Shown here: in pieces, positions 36,241 to 47,522 of the stretch | How positions within the stretch are numbered: the first letter of the stretch is position 1 | Layout of the letters: the number at the start of each line of letters is the position of its first letter | Source: Channa striata | Lineage: Eukaryota; Chordata; Actinopteri; Anabantiformes; Channidae | Direction of reading: 5' to 3' | DNA length: 64,000 nt | Assembly (NCBI GenBank): GCA_033026295.1 | Contig: CM065168.1 | Span: 42,668,875-42,732,874 of the forward strand | Notes under the pieces: model-generated | The model's database searches: none | Seen by the model: the letters and a program-made list of their open reading frames with translations, nothing else | What the model was told of the DNA's origin: nothing | Translations under genes and position numbers: made by a program

Positions 36241-36398
36241 TCCTGGTCTGAGTAGAGAGTCAGCCCCCGACCAGGAAGACAAAAGCCGCGGGCTGATAGT
36301 GAGAAGGCAGATAAAATTCTGCAGCAGGTTCACAAAAGTGTTTAAAAAGTTTGGTTCTTCTTATTTCAGATATAAATCTGCCTGCTCCCACCTCTGAC

Positions 36399-39071
36399 AT
36401 GAAGATTGTGATTTTGTGTGTGACTGGTTGTGTTGTGATGGTTCTGGCTGGAGGTAAGAATTTTTAATTGCTCTTCATGCAGTAAGTGTCGTGTCATATG
36501 GTTATAGTGTGTGTTGTAGAATTTGGTTCCTCGCTGTTTTAATCGTCCATGTTGAAAGACTTCTGGCACATGTACAGTGCACTTATTAAGAGCCTCTTTG
36601 CTTTTTCAATTTTCTTATGTTGCAGCCTGATGGCACAGTTAGATAAACCTTTATTCACCCCACACTGGGGAAATTTCCATGTTACAGCAGCAAAAAATTA
36701 TAATAAAGGATATACTGAAAGAAAATATATATATCACATACTGTATGTACACAATCATATAAGTAATAATTGCACCATGGGGCGTTTGTATTGCACGGTT
36801 TTAAAGTGACTTATAGCGATAATGGTTCACTGGGAGCAGCTCGGATTGTAAAGTCTGACAGCAGCAGGGGGAAAAGACGTAACAGTCTGTTAATGAAGGA
36901 GCTGCTCAGACATGACGCTGCGTCGTACGGGGGGTGGGAGTCGTTCTTCAGCACGGATGAAAGCTCGGCTGAGTCCAGAGGCATCCCCAAAACCGAGCCG
37001 GCCTTCCTGACCGGCTCCTCCACTCTCCTCCTGTCTGCTGTCATGATGCTGCTGCACCAGCAGACCACTCCACAGAAGATTGCCGAGGTCACCACAGAAT
37101 CATAAAATGTCTTTAGTAGTAGTTTTCCCCACGTTTATCTGAAGACAGCTCAGCTTGTACCAGTCCACAGTTCTGGATCGGTTCCCTACATTCTTTGTAT
37201 TTGTCATCCATGATCAGGCCGACTATGGCAGAGTCATCAGAGAACCTCTGCAGTTGACAGGATAATTAAGGAACTAAAGTCAGACTCTCCGCTGATGAAG
37301 CTGAAATGGCATCATCGAAAATAGATCAAGTTCAGAGGAACCGACGACTCATTTCCCCTAAAACACAAGTTCCTGCTTCCTCTCTCCTTGCTTCCTTTCT
37401 GCTTGTCTCATTTCCTGTCTCCCCTCTTCCTGAGCTTTTACTTTGAACATCTAAGACACAAGGGAAAAGATGGAAGTGGGAGAAATGATAACGTATATAA
37501 GTGATGTGGGATGTACTGTTGGTTTGTTCTGGGTCAGTCCAGTTTCCTCTCTCCACTTTGCCTGATTCCTTCGTTCCTTCCACATGCTCTGGTGAATTGA
37601 AAGCACACCCACCTCAGCCGTGTTTAGAACCAGCACTGGATTCTTCAGCCTTCACCAGAGTTTTATGTTGCTTTTTCGCTGAAACCATGTTCCTGCCTGC
37701 TAAGCAATAAGCAAAAACAAAAGCATATTTAAATTGGTTCTGTTTAATCACACAGTGCAGTTTAATACTGTTGAGACCTGTGACTCTGCTCATCTTTCTC
37801 AGTGACGTCCATTTGGCTCCGGCTTACAAACCGTGGCTCACACTCTCCAGGTCAGTGCGGATTTTCATATAAAACGTTCACACTAATTTCTGACAGAATA
37901 ATGAATAATGATTTTCACATGAACTGCTTCAAACACATCTTACTTATAGAGTAAATGGAATAATGTGAAAATTTGTTTTTTTGTTGTGTAAATCTGTAAT
38001 TACATAATTGAAGTGTGACTAAGTAATGCAGCGTTTACTGTTTCTTCATTGTAAATTGCAGGAAAAAAGCAGATAACTGTATTTTTTTAATGATCAACTA
38101 ATCTTCATGTATCCTCATTAGGAAGTGACCTGGTCAACAAGTCTGTGACTTGCTCTGAGGGTTGGTTTCACTTTGATGGTCGCTGTTTCAAATATGTACA
38201 AAAACCCATGAGTTGGTCCAAAGCCGAGGTAGGAATATTCAGTTTAATTCGACTGGCACAGTTAGTTTGTTTTATCACATTCTGCCGTCGTTCTTGTTTT
38301 AGGGACTTTCCTCTCTGTCTTTCTGTAGTTGAACTGTCTGTCCATGGGCGCACACCTTGCATCGGTGCACAACCTGCAGGAGTACGAAGAGATTCAGAGG
38401 CAGATAGTGGCCGCTACTCATCACTACAATGAAACGTGGATTGGAGGCTCGGATGCTCAATTGGTATTTTTTTTTCATCGTTGCAAAATATTTAGGTATT
38501 TAATTTAAAAATTAATTGTAAAACTTTATCCCTTTGATCTTACTGCAGGAAGACGTTTGGCTCTGGAGTGACGGCAGCATTTTTCACTATTCACACAGCT
38601 GGTGTCCTAAAGAGCCTAATAATGCCGGTGGCTCGCAGCACTGTTTGCGAATTAATTATGGAGGTAAAATCAAAACATATTTTTGTGATTCACAAAAGTT
38701 TGAAGGAAAAATAATTATGTCTAAAGTATTATTTGTTTTTTTTTTTCAGATCAGTTGATGGTTTGTCATACACAGTATTAGAAAATGTATTACATAATTA
38801 CTAGTAAAGGGATATGCGTATGATATGCCTGGTTTACATAGAAAATAATGGGCACATGTTTTGCCATGTATCATGTGCCCTAAAATCTTTAAATTGTTTT
38901 AATAGTGATTCCTTCTTAACTGCAACTGGAACAATGTGTTAAGAGACATCAGTTTCTGCCTAAAATGTGTGGTAATAAGACACAATCTTTTGTTTCATTG
39001 CAGATCAGAAGTGCTGGGATGATTTCCAGTGTGGGTACTTTCATCCATCTGTCTGCGCAAAGAAAGCGTGA
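36399..39071 (+). CDS. Lectin gene D: secreted C-type lectin with EPN motif, 175 aa
   Basis: Coding exons: 36399-36453, 37803-37850, 38122-38228, 38329-38463, 38549-38663 and 39004-39071 (TGA), with phases 1,1,0,0,1. The signal peptide MKIVILCVTGCVVMVLAG differs from B and C. Exon 2 (VTSIWLRLTNRGSHSP) has good splice sites and keeps frame but resembles nothing I know; it might be skipped, giving 159 aa. CTLD landmarks: VTCSEGWFHFDGRCF, GAHLASVHN, TWIGGSDAQ, VWLWSDG, KEPNN, CWDDFQC and PSVCAKKA. The 115-bp fifth exon is one codon longer than in B and C. EPN suggests mannose-type binding (motif inference). Intron 1 contains an antisense LINE. The front of this gene is duplicated at gene E; relics at 28976-29062 and 30054-30255 are D-like. 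Confidence 0.85.
36625..37270 (-). mobile_element. LINE fragment (Rex1/Babar-like), antisense in intron 1 of lectin D
   Basis: On the minus strand, 37270 to 37110 reads as an RT segment with FSDDSAIVG, then 37095-36811 as the RT C-terminal region (CGVVCWCSSIMTADRRR and KAGSVLGMPLDS), and the tail at 36637-36695 reads AATTTCCCCAGTGTGGGGTG plus AATAAAGG. Internal deletions are present. The plus-strand open frame 36770-37105 is only its antisense. Confidence 0.8.
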
Positions 39072-40622
39072 GGATTCCTTTGCTGACAAAACCATTAATC
39101 TTTACACAGACTGTTGTTTTGTTGGTGTTTATTTTTGCAAATGCAACCTTACCTCTATTATATTAGCATTAACTAAATTAGTATTGGTATTTCTATTAAT
39201 TATTATCTCATTTAAAATGCTCATGCACTGAAACAAGCCTGTATTTCATATCTCAAGTAATTATGTTTAGACTTCTTTTTCTTTAACACAATTATGTAAA
39301 ACCATTCCTTTTTTTGTAATCTTTTTATTTTGAAATGGCAATTTCTTTTACAATTGGCATTATAATTGATCATGAAAATAAAAAATAGATTTTGCAAAGT
39401 GGTAAAATCAGGAAGCAAATGGAAGCAAAATCGAGTTAATGACACATTGCAATGTTTTTTTAAATTGCAATTCATTTTGTAATTAGCAATTCAATGTGCA
39501 ATGTGGTAATGCAATATAAAAAATCATTTATTAATTATTCAGTCTTATAAGTAGCAACTCAATTCCTGAGTTTAGGAGTTCGTATAATTTAGATAACATT
39601 GAATGAAAGCTAAATCAACTGCATGCCATGGTTTTCCACTGTCATTCAAATGTGCGAGTGAAAGAGAGCCACCTCTCTGTTGCAATTTCATTTAATTGCC
39701 AGTACACTAGATGTTATTACACATTATAAAAATGTAAAGCGGCTTTCCATGAACACTAATCTTATTGATATTAACTGCTACGGAAAAACCTAAAGCCTGA
39801 AAAAGGCAACTTTCAAATCTGTTTCAGTTTCAGGTTCATCTTAGAGGTATTTGTGATGTTCTGTTTCTGTAGAAAGCTACAAACAAATTTATCCACGTCC
39901 CCACCTGCCACATTTCAACGCTACAATATTTCAAATAGACATATTATCATAATCTCTACTTTTTACAACCTCCTGTAGTACAGTCATCACACCACCTGGT
40001 GGCACAGTGGAGAGCATTAAGATAAAAGCTGATTTGTTACTGCAAAGATGAATATAAATATTCACGAGCTGTGAGTGTCGGAATGCAACCAACAAATACT
40101 GTTTTATACATTGTTTTACACTTTGCTGTGAAGATGCCTCCACGGATATGGAACTTGCTGTTTATGGTTCTAGTTTGAGTAGTGCATGTAAATTTAACTT
40201 CTCTCTGACTTCTCTGCATTACATCATCCCAATACTGCTAACTCAAAAATGCCCCCAGACGACATCACTCGGAGGAACCTTTAGTTGCTCACACTGTGGA
40301 AGTTTGTAATCATGGTCGACCTGCTGTTCCAGAGCTCCAACAGATGACATCATCTGAACTCTTTATGATGAAGAAAAAAAATGTCTTGAAATCCAGTGAC
40401 GATGTGTTTCTCACAATTAGACCATAATTCACTTTCTTCATGTTCCTTTGAAATTCAAGCTTCTACGTCTGAGAAAAGTCCAGATTTAATTCTCCCTTGT
40501 TGAAGGCACTGTGAGGTATTTTTTTGCCTCTCGACAAATTTTTTTATATTTAAAATAAATATTGGAAATGTGTATCTACTGATCCACCATGAATTCATTT
40601 ACAAACTCATTTACATAATATG
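39072..40622. other. Intergenic between lectins D and E
   Basis: No exon relic or named repeat recognised; A/T-rich. Confidence 0.5.
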
Positions 40623-41162
40623 ACATGCACTTCCTTACTCCTTGTAATTCCTTTAAACTTTGGGTGAGATAAGACATATGATTAATAGCTGGAAATTGAG
40701 CAACAACTCAGCAGAATGTGTAGACACAGGAAGTAACACTCACTGTAGAAGCATGTAGCAGGACTTCCTCATACATCTCTGAGATAGCATCACTGTAGCT
40801 TCTAATACAAAATGGAGAATAACAATAAATAAATAAAACATTTCCATTTAAGGAGAGGCGTAATTTTCAAATCACCCACATCCTACCACGTGTAATCAAA
40901 AGTGTACATTTATCGAAAGAAGTGTTACATGAAATTCAAACAGCTGAATTGAAGATGAAAAGTATTTTACTCTAGTAACTCAAAGCACATTTAAGAGTTT
41001 ATTATATAAATGGTCATGTAACTCTAACTTATTAGAGGTTCACAGGCAATTATTGTCAGAATTTTCATCTTTATGTAGTTTGCACAGGCTTGCAGTCTAC
41101 AAATGTGTGAAAAAATTAGGTCACAGTAATTTAATCATTATCACGGATATCCTTTTCGTTCT

Positions 41163-41230
41163 GACTAGGTCTAAAAATGTAATTTCTGTGACTTTAGTTC
41201 CTCATTTGGTGAAAAATGATCTAATATAAG
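41163..41230 (+). promoter_or_regulatory. Lectin E promoter: shared block plus TATA-like box
   Basis: Same as the lectin D promoter: GACTAGGTCTAAAAATGTAA at 41163 and TATAAG at 41225-41230. Confidence 0.6.
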
Positions 41231-41387
41231 TCCTGGTCTGAGTAGAGAGTCAGCCCCGACCAGGAAGACAAAAGCCGCGGGCTGATAGTGAGAAGGCAGA
41301 TAAAATTCTGCAGCAGGTTCACAAAAGTGTTTAAAAAGTTTGGTTCTTCTTATTGAAGATATAAATCTGCCTGCTCCCACCTCTGAC

Positions 41388-44300
41388 ATGAAGATTGTGA
41401 TTTTGTGTGTGACTGGTTGTGTTGTGATGGTTCTGGCTGGAGGTAAGAATTTTTAATTGCTCTTCATGCAGTAAGTGTCGTGTCATATGGTTATAGTGTG
41501 TGTTGTAGAATTTGGTTCCTCGCTGTTTTAATCGTCCATGTTGAAAGACTTCTGGCACATGTACAGTGCACTTATTAAGAGCCTCTTTGCTTTTTCAATT
41601 TTCTTATGTTGCAGCCTGATGGCACAGTTAGATAAACCTTTATTCACCCCACAGTGGGGAAATGTCCATGTTACAGCAGCAAAAAATTATAATAAAGGAT
41701 ATACTGAAAGAAAATATATATATCGCATACTGTATGTACACAATCATATAAGTAATAATTGCACCATGGGGCGTTTGTATTGCACGGTTTTAAAGTGACT
41801 TATAGCGATAATGGTTCACTGGGAGCAGCTCGGATTGTAAAGTCTGACAGCAGCAGGGAGAAAAGACGTAACAGTCTGTTAATGAAGGAGCTGCTCAGAC
41901 ATGACGCTGCGTCGTACGGGGGGTGGGAGTCGTTCTTCAGCACGGATGAAAGCTCGGCTGAGTCCAGAGGCATCGCCAAAACCGAGCCGGCCTTCCTGAC
42001 CGGCTCCTCAACTCTCCTCCTGTCTGCTGTCATGATGCTGCTGCACCAGCAGACCACTCCACAGAAGATTGCCGAGGTCACCACAGAATCATAAAATGTC
42101 TCTAGTAGTAGTTTTCCCCACGTTTATCTGAAGACAGCTCAGCTTGTACCAGTCCACAGTTCTGGATCGGTTCCCTACATTCTTTGTATTTGTCATCCAT
42201 GATCAGGCCGACTATGGCAGAGTCATCAGAGAACCTCTGCAGTTGACAGGATAACTAAGGAACTAAAGTCAGACTCTCCGCTGATGAAGCTGAAATGGCA
42301 TCATCGCAAATAGATCAAGTTCAGAGGAACCAACGACTCATTTCCCCTAAAACACAAGTTCCTGGTTCCTCTCTCCTTGCTTCCTTTCTGCTTGTCTCCT
42401 TTCCTGTCTCCCCTCTTCATGAGCTTTTACTTTGAACATCGAAGACACAAGGGAAAAGATGGAAGTGGGAGAAATGATAACGTATATAAGTGATGTGGGA
42501 TGTACTGTTGGTTTGTTCTGGGTCAGTCCAGTTTCCTCTCTCCACTTTGCCTGATTCCTACGTTCCTTCCACATGCTCTGGTGAATTGAAAGCACACCCA
42601 CCTCAGCCGTGTTTAGAACCAGCACTGGATTCTTCAGCCTTCACCAGAGTTTTATGTTGCTTTTTCACTGAAACCATGTTCCTGCCTGCTAAGCAATAAG
42701 CAAAAACAAAAGCATATTTAAATCGGTTCTGTTTAATCACACAGTGCAGTTTAATACTGTTGAGACCTGTGACTCTGCTCATCTTTCTCAGTGACGTCCA
42801 TTTGGCTCCGGCTTACAAACCGTGGCTCACACTCTCCAGGTCAGTGCGGATTTTGATATAAAACGTTCACACTAATTTCTGACAGAATAATGAATAATGA
42901 TTTTCACATGAACTGCTTCAAACACACTAATAATATCTTAGTTATAGAGTAAATTAAATAACATGTAAAGTTGTTTTTTTTTGTAAATCTATAATTACTT
43001 AATTGACGTGTGACTAAGTAATGCATTGTAAATAGCAGGAAAAAAATCAGTTAACTGTAATTTTTTCATGATCAACTAATCTTCATTTATCATCATTAGG
43101 AAGTGACCTGGTCAACAAGTCTGTGTCTTGCTCTGAGGGTTGGTTTCACTTTGATGATCATTGTTTCTTATATAGTTAATCAGTGCAAACTTTTTAAATT
43201 TTTAAATAATAAAACTATTCAGACAATTTAATCCCAGGTTTTACACACACAAAAAAATGCCATTAAGGTAACAGTGTGCAAGCAATGACATGCTAACGGT
43301 GTTAAAGAGTTTCTTATTCAATCCTGAAATTATTGGGATAATAGTTTTCAACAAGGGGTCTTAATTGACTATTAGCAATTTGTATATATTTATTCATTAG
43401 ACAGTTTCAAATGTGAACGCATGGGGTCATGAAACCAAAATAGATATTAAAGAGGACTATGTATTTATTTATATAAGTATGTATAATTCAAAATAAAATA
43501 AAAATAAAACAATAAATTGGACACTCATCATTTCTAACTGTTCATTATTGTTTTTAGAAAACTTTGATCTGGACAAGAGGAACCTGTTTTGTCTCCATGG
43601 TTGGACAAGGATCAACGGCGCCTGTTTCAAATACATTTCCACACTCATGACCTGGGCTAGAGCCGAGGTGATCAATGATATTTCGTTTTTCTTTTCTGCA
43701 CGCTTAGTTAATTGTCAACACCTGTGAAATCCACTTTTAATACACATTTTTCTGTGTTTGTCTGCTGTAGATAAACTGTCAGTCCATGGATGCACACCTC
43801 GCATCAGTGCAAGACATAAAGGAGTACGTTGAGATCCAGAATCTGACCGCCCCTTATGGCTACATGGAAACATGGATTGGAGGCTCCAATGCACAAGAGG
43901 TATTAAAATTATTGCACAACAACTGTCAGGTATTTCATAAAAATATCGTCAAAATTATTCACGCGTTTTATCTCTCATGTAGGACAATTTCTGGTTCTGG
44001 ACTGATGGCGAGAAATTTGCCTATACAAACTGGTGTAGTGGACAGCCGAGCAACTACCAGGGCTTGCAGCACTGTTTGTCAATGAATTATTCAGGTGAGA
44101 TGTAAAGACAATATTATTTATATTTGGTGCCTAACAATGAAGAGTAAACAATTATTGCAATGCCAATCACACATTCCTTGGTTGGAATGACATATTGAAT
44201 CTTGGAATATTACACTATCACATATAACATTACAAAATCCATTGCTGCTCAAGACAAACTGGTGTTATTAGACCGTTTTAGGTTCTGCTTTGTGTAGTCC

Positions 44301-44413
44301 TGACTGACTCCTGTGTTTTGCTATTTTCAGCTAAGAGGTGCTGGGATGATGTGGGATGTAAGGAACAACGTCCGTCTGTCTGTGCAAAGAGAAGGTGGGG
44401 ATTGGCTGGCTGA
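41388..44413 (+). CDS. Lectin gene E: chimeric secreted C-type lectin with QPS motif, 178 aa
   Basis: Coding exons: 41388-41442, 42792-42839, 43558-43667, 43771-43899, 43983-44094 and 44331-44413 (TGA), with phases 1,1,0,0,1. The leader and 16-residue exon 2 are the same as in lectin D. The CTLD exons are instead of the B/C kind: LFCLHGWTRINGACFKYI, DAHLASVQD, TWIGGSNAQE, FWFWTDG, SGQPSNY, CWDDVGC and PSVCAKRR. A dead D-type third exon lies between (43100-43190) and must be skipped. QPS replaces EPN or QPD, so canonical sugar coordination by this loop is doubtful. The C-terminus runs on a few residues (RRWGLAG). The model depends on splicing over the dead exon from 42839 to 43558, which keeps frame; transcription is unproven. 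Confidence 0.78.
41614..42259 (-). mobile_element. LINE fragment, duplicated with lectin E intron 1
   Basis: The same antisense LINE as 36625-37270, carried along in the block duplication, so it predates the duplication. Confidence 0.8.
43100..43190 (+). pseudogene. Truncated D-type third exon inside lectin E
   Basis: After a good acceptor (CATCATTAG) it reads like lectin D exon 3 (GSDLVNKSVSCSEGWFHF) to the second Cys-Phe, then runs into unrelated A/T-rich sequence and a stop, with no donor. It marks the point where the D-like half of gene E ends. Confidence 0.85.
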
Positions 44414-44514
44414 GACAGAGGCATCAAGTTCACCACAATCATCGATGGATGTGTTCACCTGTCTTTGTTTAACCAACCACCTGAAGTAAACCTTTTCGTG
44501 TGTTCATTACAAGT

Positions 44515-45640
44515 GTAGAACATGTAATTGGAATTAAAGGAACTGCACTAAACTGGTTTAAATCTTATCTATCAGATAGAATTTGTTCATGTTATTGATG
44601 AATCTTCAACACACACAAGTTAGTTATGGAGTTCCACAAGGCTCTCTGTTAGAACCAATACTCTTTATTCTAAATATGTCTCTCCTTGGCAACATTATTA
44701 GAAAACACAATAATGCAATTTACACTGCTACACTGATGACACACAGTTATATCTATCTATGAAACTTGACGAAACAAATCAATTAATCAAACTACAAGTA
44801 TGTCTAAAAGACATAAGGCACTGGATGACATATAATTTCCTCCTTCTAAATATTCATATTTCAGTTTAATTAGCTTCTCTCCATTGGCTTCCCATTAAAT
44901 GAAGCATAGAATTTAAAACCCTTCTTCATACCTATAAAGCTCTAAATGGTCAAGCTCCATCCTGCCTAATAGATCTCCTAGTACCATATCATCCATAGAC
45001 CACTTCAGGCTCAGAATGCAGGCCTACTTGTGGTTCCCAGAGTGGGAGGCAGATCCCTTAGCTATCAAGCTCCTCTTGTTTGGAACCAGCTCCCAGTCCA
45101 GCTTCGGGAAGCAGACACCTTCTCAACTTTTAAGACTAGGCTCAAAACCTTCCTCTTTGATAAAGCTTATAGTTAGTTATTGTCCCGCTGCTATAGGCTC
45201 AGACTGCTGGGGGACCAACCCCTGAGATACTTTCCTCCTCTCACCCTATATTTATGTCACCACTGTCTGACATTAACTCTGTCTTCTTTGTCCTGTAGTC
45301 GTCTTTCTCCCCCTCTGTCTCCCTCTCTCTGTCCCTGTCTTCAGGTGTCTCTGACTTTGGAAGTGTGAGTCTTCCAGTGTCCAGCTACTGGTCCTACCGA
45401 CCTGCTCAATGTTTTCCACTCAGCCCAACCAGTCAAGGCAGATGGCCGCCCACCCTGAGCCTGGTTCTGCTGGAGGTTTCTTTCATTAAAGGTTAAAGTT
45501 TTTCCTCTCCACTGTTGCCTAAAACTGCTCAAGGGGGATTTGTTGTTTTTTCTCTTAATGTTTGTATAGTATTGACTTTATTTTGTAAAGTCCCTTGACT
45601 TTGTTGTAAAATGGCGCTATATAAATAAAGTTGAATTGAA
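44515..45640 (+). mobile_element. LINE (L2-type), internally deleted 3' copy
   Basis: 44515-44840 reads as RT with frame breaks (YGVPQGSLLEPILF near 44620). 44868-45180 matches the C-terminal RT of 1-1157 (HWLP region). The 3' UTR ends at GGCGCTATATAAATAAAG and TTGAATTGAA near 45610-45640. It lies directly after lectin E and may supply or interrupt its 3' end. Confidence 0.85.
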
Positions 45641-45721
45641 TATGTGTCTCTAAACTTTACTGTGTGAAATGCTGTTGTGAAAAAAATAGGTCACAGTGCA
45701 AATGTAATCCTTATTACAGAT

Positions 45722-45821
45722 NNNNNNNNNNNNNNNNNNNNNNNNNNNNNNNNNNNNNNNNNNNNNNNNNNNNNNNNNNNNNNNNNNNNNNNNNNNNNNN
45801 NNNNNNNNNNNNNNNNNNNNN
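45722..45821. other. Assembly gap, 100 N
   Basis: Exactly 100 N, the usual placeholder for a gap of unknown size. The order and distance of lectins and Ig genes across it are therefore not proven. Confidence 0.98.
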
Positions 45822-45834
45822 TAAAGAATCAGGT

Positions 45835-47170
45835 GAACTGCAAAAATCAAGAGCTTCATTTGATCTTTATTAACTTTCTACATCTTTACTCAAATCATTC
45901 TCCACATGACACTATTACAAACCATAAACAGATGAACCCAAATGTTTAACTCTAATTAATCCAGAGAAGTTTCTTAATAATAGTGCACAATACAATTATT
46001 GTCAGCAATAACATCACACAGTGATAACAAACTGTCTCACTATCAAGGTAGTTGGACACCGATATTCTACAAACCAAAACTAAAGTAAAGCACTAAATGT
46101 TAAAAAAATTCTAATACAATAAAGCTAATTATTCTAACACAAATTAGAAAGTCACTAAACCAGAGGAAAACTAACAAGACAAGTTCTACCTTGACTGACG
46201 TCACTAATGAGGTAAAATCAGCAAGACGGGGCTAAATGCAGAAAATCACGGAGACATTAAAGCTGGTGGTCGAGGAGGGACAAACAAGACAGGAAGGAAC
46301 AAAGTAGAACAAATAATGAGACACTAGAAACAAAAACAGGTCCATAAATCCACAGAGAATAAATGGGTGATGAGGGCTGATCTGGAACAGCTGGGGAACC
46401 AGGAGGGACCAGACTTAGGTAAAGGTGGACTGGGGTGGTGAGGCTAAGATGATCAAAAATCTGAGACAAAATACATTTTACTGGTTTATTGCAGTAGTAA
46501 ACACAGATAAATGTTCAGTAAATCTTTCAAATGTCTTCACAGCTCCCACGTTTCCATCTCTCTCAAGCTGAGGGAGAACAAATGCCTCCTGAGTGACATC
46601 ACCAATGAACTTTCAGTCCAGATTATGTTTGACAGTATCTTGTTGCTCACACTAAGAACAGTGATGTTTCCAGAGTTTTATCAAAACTGATTTTTAATTT
46701 GAAAATTTTTTCCGGTTGATGTAAATCTGAGATAATTTTACAGCTAGAAGAACAGTTTATTGTTTGATAACAAATCTAATGAAACTGAAACTGAAGTGCT
46801 TATTTATTTCATGAAAAAGACTGAACTATTAAAACTGAAATCAGTTTTTAATCTTTTTTAACAAAGATCATTTTATTTAGAAAATCAAGTGTAATTATAA
46901 TTCCATCATGCTTGTCTTAGAATATTTTAACATATTAAAGTAAAACATTTTTCTCTTTTTCCATCCAATCAACAGAGAATTCAACATTCAAACACCAGCT
47001 CCAGGATTTAACCACAAAGGGGAGAGTCAGTGTTTTCTTGTGCCATTAAAGTAAGCTGGGTGCTGCAAAATTAAGATGCTAAAGTTCTTCTTTATTAACT
47101 TTCTAGGATCTTTACAAATCATCAGGAATGAGGACATCAAACCATAAACAGATCATGTTAAATGTTTGGA
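45835..47170 (+). repeat. Gene-free stretch with a local duplication
   Basis: Segments at 45835-45945 and 47055-47170 are related: both contain TTTATTAACTTTCTA, ATCTTTAC and CAAACCATAAACAGAT. No Ig exon was found between the gap and 47500, so the front of the gene ending at 51441 is missing or lies in the gap. Confidence 0.6.
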
Positions 47171-47522
47171 GATAAAGTTAAGGCCAGACTGAGGTGGTTT
47201 CTTAACGTTCAGAGTGGACAATTTATGGATGTATAACATCAGACATAAAAAAAACTCACTCACTGACCCCTGAAAGTTGGAAAAGAACCAAAGAAACTAA
47301 AGTAGAAGTTTTCTTGATTTTTCAGAAATGAATTAGAAATGAGAATTCAGTAAACCATTCATGAAAACTAATTCAACATTTTTTTCTCTTTTGACCCGTC
47401 ACGGATCAGTAAAATTTTCATTTTACAATGCAAAAAATCATCTAGACATTCATGTACTCTGCTTTATATGGACTGAAACAAACACGTTTTACTTTTCATC
47501 TCTGTGCTGCCGGTCGGATCAG

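Larger units (their letters stand above)
35633..37935 (+). repeat. 2.3-kb block duplicated at 40623-42925 (copy 1)
   Basis: Near-identical to copy 2 with offset about 4990 bp; only scattered substitutions and one- or two-base indels were seen. It spans the promoter, exons 1 and 2, and an intronic LINE of lectin D. Similarity falls sharply past about 37935. Confidence 0.92.
40623..42925 (+). repeat. 2.3-kb duplicated block (copy 2)
   Basis: Copy of 35633-37935, including promoter, leader exon, antisense LINE and exon 2. One visible two-base change turns TTTCAG to TTGAAG 26-31 bp before the ATG. Confidence 0.92.

Noticed and set aside
36770..37105. 111-aa plus-strand open frame, repeated almost unchanged at 41759-42094
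   Set aside because: It is the antisense of LINE RT coding sequence on the minus strand; its repetition comes from the block duplication, not from selection.
45650..45949. Open frames across the N run
   Set aside because: They exist only because unknown bases cannot contain stops.
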